Assembly: GCA_937897665.1 (NCBI GenBank)
Contig: CALCPB010000216.1
Location: 1-23,736, forward strand
DNA: 23,736 nucleotides
From: an uncultured Halomicronema sp.
Lineage (GTDB): Bacteria; Cyanobacteriota; Cyanobacteriia; Phormidesmidales; Phormidesmidaceae
Direction of reading: 5' to 3'
Numbering within the stretch: position 1 is the first letter of the stretch; each line of letters begins with the position of its first letter. Both the position numbers and the translations under genes were made by a program. The notes under the pieces were generated by a model that saw only the letters and a program-made list of their open reading frames with translations, was not told where the DNA came from and searched no databases. Shown here piece after piece: positions 1 to 9,250 of the stretch.

Positions 1-2003
1 CCAATCGACCCGTCGAGACAGAGAAAATAGTAGGCATGTCGGCGATTCAGTACCATCGCGGCCCCGATGGCTTTGGTTATCAGGTGTTGCCAGATCGGGG
101 CATTGGATTTGCCCATGCGCGGCTTTCCGTCATTGATCTGGATCCTGAGCGGGGGCGCCAGCCGTTTGTGTCTGCCGATGGTCAATATCTAATCGCCCAC
201 AATGGCGAATTTTATGACTACAAGCGCTTGCGGGCCGACCTCACCTCGCGGGGCTACCGGTTTCACAGCAAGAGCGACACCGAGCTCGTCATTCACCTGA
301 CCGATCGCCTGGGTTTGGCCGGAGCTTTGCCCTGTCTGCGTGGCGAATTTGCCTTTGCCCTGTATGAACGGCAGCAAGATCGGCTGACCCTGGTGCGCGA
401 TCGCTTTGGCGTTAAGCCGCTGTATTGGGCCAAAATCGACGGCGGCCTCGTCTTTGGTTCAGAGATCAAGGTATTGCTGGCTCATCCGGCACTGCAGGCG
501 CGATTTTCGTCCGAGGGGCTCTATCACCAGCTGATGCAGACCATGGTGCCCGGCACCACCTGCTTTGAGGGCATTTATGCGGTTGCGCCTGGCCAAACCG
601 TCACGGTTCACCGGCAGGACGGCGAGCTGCTGATTCGCAGCGAAACCTATTGGGATCTGAACTTTCCGCTGTTGCACGAACGCGACAGTCATCGCAGCGA
701 AACGGATTATATCGAAGAATTTCGGGCACATTTTGTCGAAGCAATTCAGCTGCGCTTAGAGGCGGATGTGCCGGTGGCCTGCTATCTCTCGGGGGGCATT
801 GATTCCTGCTCAATTCTGGGAGTGGCGGCAGCGTGTCAGCAGTCACCGATTAAGGCGTTCACCATCGGGTTTGATGACAACGACTACGACGAAACGGCGA
901 TCGCCCGCGAAATGGCCACTGCCGTCCAGGCCGATCAGGATATTTTGGCGGTGGATGGTCATCAGCTCTATGACCACTTTGCGCGAACGATTTGGCATAC
1001 GGAACGCAGCATTTACAACACGTTTACTGTGGCGAAGCTGATGATGAGTCAGCACGTGCGTGAGGCGGGCTACAAGGTCGTCATTACTGGCGAAGGCTCC
1101 GACGAACTCTTTGCCGGTTATCCACAGCTGCGGCTGGATATGAATTTGCACGGCATGGCTGACGCACCCCCCGCCGAGCGGGCTGAGCTAGAAGCCTGGC
1201 TGGCGGAAAGCAATCGCTTGTTCAAGGGCAATCTGCTGGCCGAAAATCGCCTCGAAGATGCCGCGCTAAATGAGGTGGTGGGATTTACGCCGAGCTCACT
1301 GCAGTCCTGGCTGTCTTCTGCCGTGCATGTGCCGGGTTTGCTGAGTCCGCACCATCGCCACCGGCTAGATGGCTATGCTCCAGGACAGGCGATCGCTGCC
1401 GCGTTAAATGGCGAACAGCTGAGCGATCGCCATCCCCTCGATAAGGCGCAATACGTGTGGATCAAAACTCAGTTTGAATCACAGGTGTTGGGGTGGGCCG
1501 GCGATCGCGTGGACATGGCTAATTCCCTAGAGGCGCGTCCGGCGTTTCTCGACCATCCCCTCGTGGAATTTGCCGTGACGTTGCCGCCTGCCATGCGCCT
1601 GCGCGATCGCCAAGACAAGTACATTCTGCGGGAAACGATGAAGCCGCTGCTGCCCGAGACCCTCTATAAGCGGCAAAAGTTTGCCTTTATGGCTCCCCCC
1701 TCCCATACCGACTCGGTGAAGGAACGGGCAATGCGATCGCTGGCCAGCACCTACCTGGCAAAAAATCGGGTGCAAGCGACAGGGCTGCTTGATCCGGGAG
1801 CTGTGCAGGCAATTCTTGACCGTCACGGTGACACCGCCACTCCCGTTGCGGAACGGGTACAGCTCGACGCGGTGATCAATCACCTGCTGAGTGTGCAGAT
1901 TTTGCATAGCCATTTTGTGGCTAACAATGTTGCCCAACAAGCCCAGGCCGATGCCCGTCGTCATGGCTGGTCAGCCCACACACCCGCCACTGCTTATCCC
2001 TGA
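1..2003 (+). CDS. asnB: Asparagine synthetase, glutamine-hydrolysing (5' end outside the window)
   Basis: Makes asparagine from aspartate, ATP and glutamine in the cytoplasm. The frame is open to the left edge: codons from position 3 encode eleven residues before the ATG at 36, and that ATG sits where family members have internal sequence just before the HRGPDG motif. The real start and the catalytic Cys2 nucleophile therefore lie a few tens of bases upstream of the window, and the ATG at 36 is not the start. The class-II glutaminase domain is recognisable from HRGPDG, the HNGEFYD motif and the DTE motif (about 190-300). The synthetase domain carries the ATP pyrophosphatase loop SGGIDS (789-806) and the GEGSDELFAGYP motif (near 1090-1125). 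About 655 residues are present, the usual size for long bacterial AsnB. The gene contains seven HIP1 octamers. No gene in the window seems to be co-transcribed with it; the next gene is convergent. Confidence 0.93.
   Translation, partial: NRPVETEKIVGMSAIQYHRGPDGFGYQVLPDRGIGFAHARLSVIDLDPERGRQPFVSADGQYLIAHNGEFYDYKRLRADLTSRGYRFHSKSDTELVIHLTDRLGLAGALPCLRGEFAFALYERQQDRLTLVRDRFGVKPLYWAKIDGGLVFGSEIKVLLAHPALQARFSSEGLYHQLMQTMVPGTTCFEGIYAVAPGQTVTVHRQDGELLIRSETYWDLNFPLLHERDSHRSETDYIEEFRAHFVEAIQLRLEADVPVACYLSGGIDSCSILGVAAACQQSPIKAFTIGFDDNDYDETAIAREMATAVQADQDILAVDGHQLYDHFARTIWHTERSIYNTFTVAKLMMSQHVREAGYKVVITGEGSDELFAGYPQLRLDMNLHGMADAPPAERAELEAWLAESNRLFKGNLLAENRLEDAALNEVVGFTPSSLQSWLSSAVHVPGLLSPHHRHRLDGYAPGQAIAAALNGEQLSDRHPLDKAQYVWIKTQFESQVLGWAGDRVDMANSLEARPAFLDHPLVEFAVTLPPAMRLRDRQDKYILRETMKPLLPETLYKRQKFAFMAPPSHTDSVKERAMRSLASTYLAKNRVQATGLLDPGAVQAILDRHGDTATPVAERVQLDAVINHLLSVQILHSHFVANNVAQQAQADARRHGWSAHTPATAYP
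397..1740. repeat. Dense HIP1 octamers (GCGATCGC) within asnB
   Basis: Exact GCGATCGC palindromes begin at 397, 897, 1389, 1423, 1501, 1603 and 1733, and many more occur through the rest of the window. HIP1 over-representation is a known signature of many cyanobacterial genomes. It is a genome-wide oligonucleotide bias rather than a mobile element, and is used here as evidence of the host lineage. Confidence 0.85.
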
Positions 2004-2117
2004 GGCGACGTTGCCTCCGCGAACAGGACTGACCCAGTTGTCTCTGATGTTGATGCCTGAGTCCCCAAGCCCTAATAACTTTTCCAGAACCGGGGCGCAT
2101 GCTTGTTGGCAAAGTGC

Positions 2118-2924
2118 CTAAATCGGCGTGTCAATCGGCGAGAGCTGCAGCTGGTAGCGATAGAGTGCCACCGGCTGATTGCGGGCTTTGAAATAGTCAG
2201 GATCTTGGGGTGAGAGGTAAATCGCCGTCACCTGATCGGCTTCCACCGCCCCCTTGCCGGTCTGCACTTGATGATAAGCGGTCGTGGTTTCGACCTCATT
2301 CACATAGGGCTGGGCGGTGCCACGAAACACCTGCTGAAACACCTCGGTGGTCACAAAAGTATCGGCCTGGGGCGACTCCCAAGCGCGGTTGGTAACGGTC
2401 GACTCTAACTGGCGATCGCCCCGCAACAGGGTTACCTGTCGATTGGGATTTTGGGGATCGACTTTGACGGCTTTAACTGCCTGCTCGCCGAGATATGCCT
2501 GGGCGAGACTCAGGCCATTAAAGGCGCGATCGGCCACGATCTTTTCCTGGGCAAGGCGTGGCTGCAGCAAAAAGCTTTTAGTGTAAGAGGTCATGACGGG
2601 CTCAAACCGTACCTCACAGGTCACCGGCTCATTCAGCAGTTGCTGGTTGCCGGCAAAGCCGGGGGTCTCGATCTGCGGTGCTAACGGAGCCGCCAAATCC
2701 ACCAAGGTACTGGTCAGTTCCCAGGTGCCCGCCATCCAATCGGGATACACGAGGTCACCCTGAGCTGGTTGGGTCGGTGGCTTGTCTGTCCAGTCAGGAA
2801 AGGTCGCGAGGCGATCGCTCAGTGCCCCCGCCCGCGCGGCACCACTGCACAATAGCCAAACCAGCGCTAACAGCGTCAACCAAACCAGATTGCGGCGAGT
2901 GTGTTTGACGAATCGTCGAGTCAT
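2118..2924 (-). CDS. Exported conserved hypothetical protein (possibly DUF6816-like)
   Basis: Protein of 268 residues when started at the ATG at 2922-2924. A longer frame to 3083 exists, but its extra 53 residues look non-coding, and the inner ATG is followed at once by a typical export signal: basic MTRRFVKHTRRN, a hydrophobic stretch rich in Leu, Val and Trp, then an AARA-type cleavage site near residue 32. The mature part begins with Pro/Trp-rich sequence, then PDWMAGTWELTSTL, a lipocalin-like opening, followed by alternating strand-like segments. This suggests a small beta-rich protein of the thylakoid lumen or periplasm. It resembles cyanobacterial/plastid proteins grouped under DUF6816; I am only moderately sure of that family and assign no function. 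The stop codon is TAG. It converges on asnB, and I saw no good ribosome-binding site. Confidence 0.7.
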   Translation of the reverse strand: MTRRFVKHTRRNLVWLTLLALVWLLCSGAARAGALSDRLATFPDWTDKPPTQPAQGDLVYPDWMAGTWELTSTLVDLAAPLAPQIETPGFAGNQQLLNEPVTCEVRFEPVMTSYTKSFLLQPRLAQEKIVADRAFNGLSLAQAYLGEQAVKAVKVDPQNPNRQVTLLRGDRQLESTVTNRAWESPQADTFVTTEVFQQVFRGTAQPYVNEVETTTAYHQVQTGKGAVEADQVTAIYLSPQDPDYFKARNQPVALYRYQLQLSPIDTPI

Positions 2925-3239
2925 AGCAGCCTGAGGGCAGTACACGGCCAAGAATATTGACAAACTTAGGGCATTCGTCGCGAAACAGCAAACGTCTGTA
3001 ACGTTCAGCGGCAATTCATACCGCTGCGCTAAAGCCAGACGACCAACCGACCTCCTGACTCCCTGGCATTGTCCAGATTGCATCGGGAGTCCGATGACGG
3101 GAAATTGCGATTAGCCGGACTGTTCAGGAGCTTAACGGCGTTGCTCCCAACTAGGGTGATCGCCCAACTGGCAATGATGCCGCCCTAGCAAGTAAGGTGG
3201 GTGCCCGGAGACAGTAATTTCTGGAATATACCCGGTTGT

Positions 3240-6062
3240 TTACCCACCTTGGACGTTCTTATTTCTGGCCAGGCCAGTCGGTTTAGCTTTACCCGCAATA
3301 TTCAGCAAAATTCGGCTCATGATCCGGCCATCATCGAGTTTTTGCAGGCTGAACTCGCCACCGACCTGCTGCATCAGCGTTTTGCAAATGCTGAAATGTA
3401 AACCAGGCGGCACATCTAACAAAGACGGCACCAACACATCATCGGGGCGGCCATGTTTCAGGTCTTTGAGCAGTTGGCGGGGCACATCGCCATCATCAGT
3501 AATCGCCAGCTCCATAAAGGTGCGCTCTAGCGGGCGACACCAGATATCTAAGCGGCCTTGTTCGGGTGATCGCTGACAGGCTGCCACCGTTAGCTCGTAC
3601 AGCACCAGCTCAATCTTCTCTAAATCGCCAGAGATGATCACATTGCTGTCGTTGTGCACTTTGGCCCAGAGCTGATGCTCTTGAATCAGCGGATTCACCC
3701 GCTCCATCAGCCGATTGATCAAACTAATCAGGGGCGTGGTTTGCTGATGATCGCGCAGCTCCCAGGTTTCATTCGTGAGCACGCTGCTAATGCCGCTAGT
3801 CAGATTATTTAGCTGCCGCACCAGTTGCAGTTGCCGTTGGGCTGTCAGCCCTTTGCCTTGGGTAATCGGGTCACTCAGGCGCTCTAGACTCACCCCGAGC
3901 TGGCGATGCGCGTCATCCAGGCGTTTGTGCTTGTACCAGTTCAGCGCTTCCAGGGATTCTTGGCGAGCTAGCAATAAGTCCAGAATACTCAAATGGCGGC
4001 GCGACCAAGCCAGCTGGTTGGACAGCAGCGACATCAGACTTAAGTGGTGATCAGTCCACTTGCGATCGCGGCGATCGGCCACAATCCACACGCCACTGGG
4101 GGCATGTTTATCAGAAGTCTTGAGGGCCACAATTAAAAACTTGCTCTCAGGCGGCCCCGAAATCCACTTCTGAGTTTCTTCCGGCAGATCTTCCCACGTG
4201 ACTGGCAGTGGCCCATCAGTTTGTTGCGCCCAGCTGACGATGGCATCAGAACTTAGAGAAATCCGTGCTTGGCGATCAGCCCCAAAGTCAAGATGACGAG
4301 CAATCACCCGACTGATTGTGCCCTGCAGCTCACCCACCTGCCAGGTGACTAAAACCACCAGAGAAGCATTGAGCAAATCGAGCAGATACTGACAGGCTGA
4401 TTCCTCTAGTTTTTCCAGATGAGAAGTCTGCTGGAGGGTTCTCAACCCCCATTGAATCGAGCCGTAGAGGTCTTCTTGCTGATCATTTTGGCGCTGTAGC
4501 TGCCACTGATGCAGAATCAATCCGATTTGGCGAGCAACTTTTTGCAGCAGCTGCGCATCGGCTTCGTCCCACTGACGCGGGGTTTGACTGGCTAAAATCA
4601 CAATTCCAGTGGGCGCACTCCCCGGCGTAATGTTGCAGGCCAGCAGCGCTTGAATATCGACCGCCTGAAAGTTTTCTCGCCAGGCCAGCAGTTTCAGGTC
4701 GTTGGTCAAATCATTGATAGCGATCGCCGACTCACTGCTTTCCAGCATTTGCCAATCGACGGCATCTAAGGTGGGCCAAGCCATCGACAGCCGTTTGCGC
4801 GAAGCCTGCATCTTGCGAAAAACGACCTGATAGCCCCCATGTTCAGCATCATGCTGCAGCACTAAAAACGGCTGAGCACCCAGCGTTTGATACAGATTTT
4901 CGGCACATAGTTCTAGACTTTTATACCAATCCGTCTCGTTTTGAATACTGTGCACGAGCCCGGTCAACAGCTCAACCTCAGCCTCGGAGCGCTGTTGCAT
5001 CTCGGCTACTGAGAGGCGCGACATCATGAGCCCAGCTAGACTAGCCACGGTTTTGAGATAGGTGCGGTTGGCTTCTGACCAAACCACTGGGGTATTGCTT
5101 TCGACACTGACAAACCCGAGAAATGTGGAATGCTCAAAAATGGGCGCCACCATCAGTGCATCGGCTTTGAGCAATTGTAGAAACTGGTTGGGCACATTTG
5201 CCGCGTTGGCACTTTGGACATCACCAATGGTCAAAGACTGCTGGGCGTTGAGCACTTGATAAATGCCGCGAATCTCGCTGATGCCAATCGTGAGTCCTGA
5301 TGATTGCGAGGTGTAACGCTTCGCCGCCAGTGAAGACCGGCCTTGAATCATCAGCCGCTCCCAAAACTCAAACTTGATCGGATCTAACCAAAAAATTCGT
5401 ACTCGGTCAGGATCAACAAACCGAAAGATCGACTGGGCGATCGTGGTCAACTGGGCATCTAGGTCACTCGCCCCCTGCAGCTGATTAACTAAGCCCGAAA
5501 CGGCAATGCCCGGATCTTTGCGTCGTTGGGTTTGCAGCGTTTGCTCACGCTTGTGCAACACATCCGCTAACGCACTGCAAATAGTCGAGATAAAGGTGCG
5601 ATCGCTATTGCTGAGCATCTGGCCCCATTGACTAGAGCCCATAATCAGCAAGCCGTGGCAAACGTCTCGCCGTCTAACCGGAAAAATCAGCGCCCCTTGA
5701 ATTGAAAACTGCGTGGCCATGTCATTCCACGTCGCGATGCGCGACTCAACCCGCAGGTCGTTGATGACCAAGGGGCGCTGTTGAATCACCACCTGCTCCA
5801 TCAAGTCGCCCGGCGCGAGTGAAAACGTGCTTTTGAGCGAGCGATGGGGCTTCGGCGCTAAGTAGCCCTGACTGACGACTTGATGCTGCACCCGGTCATA
5901 CAAACCAAACCATAGGAGGCTGTAGTGCAGTTCCTCCTGCAGGTTTTCTAATAAGGCAGATACCAGACTGTCGAGATCTTCTGTATCTCGCAGCAACTTT
6001 AGAATTCTGGCTAAGGCTGCTAAACGTCTTTCAGGATTGGGACTGGGTAATGTCGAAACCAT
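3240..6062 (-). CDS. Multi-GAF sensor protein with degenerate histidine-kinase C-terminus
   Basis: Large cytoplasmic protein of 940 residues from the ATG at 6060-6062; a GTG at 6108-6110 would add 16 residues, and neither start has a convincing ribosome-binding site. The first GAF domain follows a short helix (about residues 10-170, with the typical LLWFGLYD strand), and at least two further GAF-like segments follow (roughly 190-340 and 360-510, then another around 530-680). The last 250 residues have the layout of a kinase core (helical dimerisation-like region, then an ATPase-like fold), but key motifs are eroded. The N-box reads YELTVAACQRSPEQG with no Asn, the G1 box is DDGDVP instead of DxGxG, and the G2 region is PPGLHFS. 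Autokinase activity is therefore doubtful, and a ligand-sensing scaffold or pseudokinase is more likely. No membrane segment is seen. The gene stands alone between long spacers. Confidence 0.8.
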   Translation of the reverse strand: MVSTLPSPNPERRLAALARILKLLRDTEDLDSLVSALLENLQEELHYSLLWFGLYDRVQHQVVSQGYLAPKPHRSLKSTFSLAPGDLMEQVVIQQRPLVINDLRVESRIATWNDMATQFSIQGALIFPVRRRDVCHGLLIMGSSQWGQMLSNSDRTFISTICSALADVLHKREQTLQTQRRKDPGIAVSGLVNQLQGASDLDAQLTTIAQSIFRFVDPDRVRIFWLDPIKFEFWERLMIQGRSSLAAKRYTSQSSGLTIGISEIRGIYQVLNAQQSLTIGDVQSANAANVPNQFLQLLKADALMVAPIFEHSTFLGFVSVESNTPVVWSEANRTYLKTVASLAGLMMSRLSVAEMQQRSEAEVELLTGLVHSIQNETDWYKSLELCAENLYQTLGAQPFLVLQHDAEHGGYQVVFRKMQASRKRLSMAWPTLDAVDWQMLESSESAIAINDLTNDLKLLAWRENFQAVDIQALLACNITPGSAPTGIVILASQTPRQWDEADAQLLQKVARQIGLILHQWQLQRQNDQQEDLYGSIQWGLRTLQQTSHLEKLEESACQYLLDLLNASLVVLVTWQVGELQGTISRVIARHLDFGADRQARISLSSDAIVSWAQQTDGPLPVTWEDLPEETQKWISGPPESKFLIVALKTSDKHAPSGVWIVADRRDRKWTDHHLSLMSLLSNQLAWSRRHLSILDLLLARQESLEALNWYKHKRLDDAHRQLGVSLERLSDPITQGKGLTAQRQLQLVRQLNNLTSGISSVLTNETWELRDHQQTTPLISLINRLMERVNPLIQEHQLWAKVHNDSNVIISGDLEKIELVLYELTVAACQRSPEQGRLDIWCRPLERTFMELAITDDGDVPRQLLKDLKHGRPDDVLVPSLLDVPPGLHFSICKTLMQQVGGEFSLQKLDDGRIMSRILLNIAGKAKPTGLARNKNVQGG

Positions 6063-6675
6063 GACGGGTCTGTGGTTTTCGGGATTCAGAGAAGCATTCC
6101 AGCGAGACACTAGCAGGCCAGCAGCGGGTAGCTCAGCTTAGAGACACCCCGGCTAGTCTATCGGGGCAACTGCAGTGACGGATAAGACGTACAGGCATAC
6201 TCAAACCGTAATGCCGATCTAGTGTGAAGACGGCTAAGTCCCCTAAGTCTATACCTGTTACACCAAATCGCCGTAGGTGTTTGTGTCGAGATATGCCATC
6301 TGCCTGGGGGACATACTGACACAATTCGGCCGCCGGCCCATGACGGGTCACCCTATGGTGTGCAGATAGTGAACGCTAGCTAGCAGCCTTACGGGTGTCA
6401 CTCGGTCTTAACTACGGGGCATCCTGAAAACTCGGAGACTTCAGTTCGCTATTGACGGTATAAAGTCTTGCACTCGGGTAAGCCAAATCGGCTCAGCGCT
6501 CGAACTACCTATTACAACGCAGGGTAAGCCATCCGCTCGCGTTTGTTAAGAGACTTCAATATTAGGCCAGGCTTAGGAAAGCAATTAGAGGATGATGCGA
6601 TCGCCAAAACAGCACTGCTGTGATGAAAACTAGAACTGGTTTTCTGACGGCAACCTAATTTACGGTGAGGAGCGA
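6063..6675. other. Gene-free spacer upstream of the GAF gene
   Basis: About 610 bases with no supportable gene. It should contain the promoter of the minus-strand GAF gene. It holds an 11-base direct repeat CATGACGGGTC (6060-6070 and 6339-6349), a short tandem CTAAGTCCCCTAAGTC (6234-6249) and the palindrome GCTAGCTAGC (near 6374). A 72-codon minus frame (6133-6351) has no recognisable features. I found no tRNA or known small-RNA signature. Confidence 0.5.
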
Positions 6676-7311
6676 TCACACTGTTGACATTGGCAATTCG
6701 TCGATCTTGAAATCAAAAATCAGGCTATCGCAGAGGAGTGAAAGTTCTCGAGACGATTTGCTCAAACGTTTCACTGTCAGAAAATAGCGCAGAAAATAAT
6801 TCTGGAAAGTCTTTTTTATTTTCTTGCTCAAGCAATAATCTCTCACAAATAGAAAGAAGTCCTCTCCCATATTATATATCCTCCCATCGTCATCATTCAC
6901 GGCAGTGATCATGCACTCTTTACTTGAGTCTTCTTCTTTGGTAAAGAGACAAAGAATTTGATCGTAACTTGCAAAGGGATAACTCTTGTCGAGAATGGAA
7001 ACGGTAATGGGCAAGTGCTCAAAGCTTTCTCTAAAGGACTCAAGTATTTCTCTGTGACTAGCTATATTCTCATTTATATGATCAAAATCTGGAAAGGCTA
7101 GGATCAGAATCTATTTATTTCCGAAACGTCCCGAACCAAATATTTAACAAAATAGCCCGAAATCTTCTGGAAATGGAAATCGTGTTTTATGTTTGAAGTT
7201 GAGAAAATCCTCAAAAGAACAAGTTGCCAAGGAAGAATCATTTTCAACAGGCCATTCAGGTGAAAATAGTTTCACCTGCGATAACAACGTATTCCATTTC
7301 TTTGATTCCAT
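6676..7311 (-). pseudogene. Decayed SMI1/KNR4 (SUKH)-type gene with two in-frame stops
   Basis: Reading the minus strand from the ATG at 7309-7311 gives one continuous frame of 211 codons to the TGA at 6676-6678. It is broken only by TAA at 7144-7146 (codon 56) and TAG at 7111-7113 (codon 67). Across the breaks the text is plainly one protein. Codons 45-66 carry FPFPEDFGLFC, stop, IFGSGRFGNK, which matches the SUKH hallmark (hydrophobic-PEDY-x-x-F followed by FGSG-x-FG). Further on come ILILAFPDFDH and the C-terminal YNMGEDFFLFVRDYCL, as in cyanobacterial SMI1/KNR4 proteins. The first stop sits where relatives, as I recall them, have Gln, so CAA to TAA is likely. Only codons 100-211 remain as an uninterrupted ATG frame (7014-6676). 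SUKH proteins are often immunity partners of polymorphic toxins, but no toxin gene is nearby. GC is only about 36% here. The family call rests on motif recognition, not a search. Confidence 0.65.
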
Positions 7312-7524
7312 TTTTTGGGAGATTTACAAATGCCACAGTTAGAAAGTAGGCTGGGTGCTACCCACAGTTCTCGAATTTGCTTCTAAAACTCTAAAATTCA
7401 ACAGATTCTCTGAGAAGAGTAAAGCTCTACAACACTGAGAACGGATATCACGCGTCCGCTCACCATCGTCACTGCCCTTAGCGCTACTCTAAACTCTGAA
7501 CAGCAGCAGTGAGGATACAAACGC

Positions 7525-8688
7525 ATGGTTGATTGGTATCAACAGGGGGTGAGGCCGCTGTTGTTTCACGGCGTCAAACTTGATCCAGAATGGCTGCATC
7601 AACAGACCCTAAGCCTGCTGGCTAAAGTGGCCGATACCCAATCTCCAACGGCGGCAAATTGGTCATTACTCCAGCGGTGGTTACGCGATCGCTGCCAATT
7701 TGCCGAGGCGCGTCTCTCTCAATCTCTGTGGAACATGACCTTTGCCAACCCGATGGGTCTGGCTGCCGGGTTTGACAAAGATGGTATGGCAGCAGCAGCT
7801 TGGTCTCTCATGGGCTTTGGCTTTGCTGAGTTAGGCACCGTCACACGACATCCTCAGCCGGGCAACGCGCAACCCCGCCTGTTTCGCTTGCCGAAAGATC
7901 AGGCGGCGATCAATCGCATGGGTTTCAATAATCAGGGCGCTGCTCAGTTGGCCGAGCGGTTGCAGCAACTTTGGCAGCGGCAACCAGCGGTGATTCCGAT
8001 CGGTATCAACTTGGGCAAATCAAAGATCACGCCACTTGACGAAGCCGTCGAAGACTATATCTATAGCTTTCGTCTGTTGAAAGATTTGGGCGATTACTTT
8101 GTGGTGAACGTGTCATCGCCCAATACGCCTGGCCTGCGATCGCTCCAGGCGAAGGAAAATCTCGCCCCCATTCTGGCTGCTCTGCAGACCGAAAACACTG
8201 CTAGCAAGCCGCTCTTGGTCAAGATTTCTCCTGATTTAGAGTGGCCAGCGATCGCTGAAGTACTCGAACTGGTCAGCACCTACGACCTATCAGGCATTAT
8301 CGCCACTAACACCACCATCAGGCGCGAGGGACTCAAAACGGAACGCCTGCTCGCTACCGGCAATCGGGTGATCGAAGAACCCGGCGGTTTGAGTGGGGCG
8401 CCCCTGCGCGATCGAGCGACTGCTGTAATTCAGTTCTTGCATCGTGAAAGTCAGGGGCAAATTCCCATTATTGGTGTGGGGGGCATTTTTACCGCCGAAG
8501 ATGCCTGGGCCAAGTTGAATGCGGGAGCAACTCTATTGCAGGTGTATACCGGCTGGATTTACGGCGGCCCCGAAATGGTGCGGCGTATCCTGCAGGGGCT
8601 GGTGCAGCAGCTTGAGTATCATCAGGTTGAAACGATTCAAACCGTGGTGGGGCAAAATCTACCCTTTATCACCGACGCCGGTTCGTAA
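7525..8688 (+). CDS. pyrD: Dihydroorotate dehydrogenase (quinone), class 2
   Basis: Oxidises dihydroorotate to orotate in pyrimidine synthesis, passing electrons through FMN to membrane quinone. The 387-residue length fits class 2 enzymes, which have an N-terminal helical membrane-association extension (here about residues 1-70) ahead of the TIM barrel. Visible motifs include NPMGLAAGFDKDG (FMN/phosphate region, about 75-87), LGTVTRHPQPGN, INRMGFNNQG, NVSSPNTPGLR (residues 195-205, containing the catalytic Ser), NTTIRR, and the phosphate-binding IIGVGGIF near residue 340. A GAGG ribosome-binding site lies about ten bases before the ATG. It is preceded by an AT-rich spacer and converges on the cupin gene, so it is probably monocistronic. 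Nothing in the sequence indicates unusual regulation. Confidence 0.95.
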   Translation: MVDWYQQGVRPLLFHGVKLDPEWLHQQTLSLLAKVADTQSPTAANWSLLQRWLRDRCQFAEARLSQSLWNMTFANPMGLAAGFDKDGMAAAAWSLMGFGFAELGTVTRHPQPGNAQPRLFRLPKDQAAINRMGFNNQGAAQLAERLQQLWQRQPAVIPIGINLGKSKITPLDEAVEDYIYSFRLLKDLGDYFVVNVSSPNTPGLRSLQAKENLAPILAALQTENTASKPLLVKISPDLEWPAIAEVLELVSTYDLSGIIATNTTIRREGLKTERLLATGNRVIEEPGGLSGAPLRDRATAVIQFLHRESQGQIPIIGVGGIFTAEDAWAKLNAGATLLQVYTGWIYGGPEMVRRILQGLVQQLEYHQVETIQTVVGQNLPFITDAGS

Positions 8689-8841
8689 CGGTATTCTCCC
8701 CATGTCTCAAATCAGGAACAGCCTCCAATCCGTGCCGCTTCTGCACTCAGATATTGCCAACTACAGTTGAACTGAGACGATCGGATGGCTGCAATCACGC
8801 TTTGCCCTACATTCCAACTCTGAATGCCGAATTCTGCTACA

Positions 8842-9207
8842 TCAGCTTGCGTAATTGTTTTCATCGGCGGCTTGCCACGCCTGATCCACAATACAGATAA
8901 ACACCAACGGTTCACTGCCTGTGTTGTGGATAAACTGACGGGCATTGGGGGGAATGTAAATGGCATCTCCTGGCCCCACCGCTTGCACTTCATCGTTAAT
9001 GTGCATTTCACCTTGCCCGCTGAGGAGGTAATACACCTCTGATGTTTTTAGGGCGTGATCAATCGAAGTTTGGCCCACCGGTACGACGGCATGAGCCAAG
9101 CTATAGCGCAGCTCAAGCGGCTGTTTATCAGGATGCAGCAGCTCTCGCAGCTGAGTGTGATCTCCGGCAACAAACATTTCACAGTCTTGCAAGCGTCTGA
9201 CTAACAT
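8842..9207 (-). CDS. Small cupin-domain protein
   Basis: Single-domain cupin of 121 residues when started at the ATG at 9205-9207. The open frame extends to 9288, but the extra N-terminal residues run back into a GC-rich inverted repeat and do not look coding. The two conserved cupin motifs are visible: motif 1 around HALKTSEVYYLLSGQGEMHI (residues 51-70) and motif 2 as PGDAIYIPPNARQFIHNTG (about 79-97). His51, Glu57 and His94 are plausible metal ligands. Such proteins bind a metal and often a small ligand; the substrate cannot be read from sequence. It lies 103 bases downstream of a small membrane-protein gene on the same strand, with a stable hairpin between, so co-transcription is uncertain. 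Confidence 0.85.
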   Translation of the reverse strand: MLVRRLQDCEMFVAGDHTQLRELLHPDKQPLELRYSLAHAVVPVGQTSIDHALKTSEVYYLLSGQGEMHINDEVQAVGPGDAIYIPPNARQFIHNTGSEPLVFICIVDQAWQAADENNYAS

Positions 9208-9250
9208 GAGCGTTGCGCATCCAGAGGACGCAATAAGGGACACACAGCCA

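Noticed and set aside
36..38. ATG at 36 as the asnB start
   Set aside because: The frame continues upstream to the window edge with family-like sequence, and the N-terminal Cys nucleophile region is missing, so the true start is outside.
6060..6349. 11-base direct repeat CATGACGGGTC at 6060 and 6339 as mobile-element borders
   Set aside because: One copy lies in the GAF coding start, the sequence between has no transposon gene or inverted ends, and chance is sufficient.
6133..6351. 72-codon minus-strand frame
   Set aside because: No motif, no ribosome-binding site, and it lies in the probable promoter region of the GAF gene.
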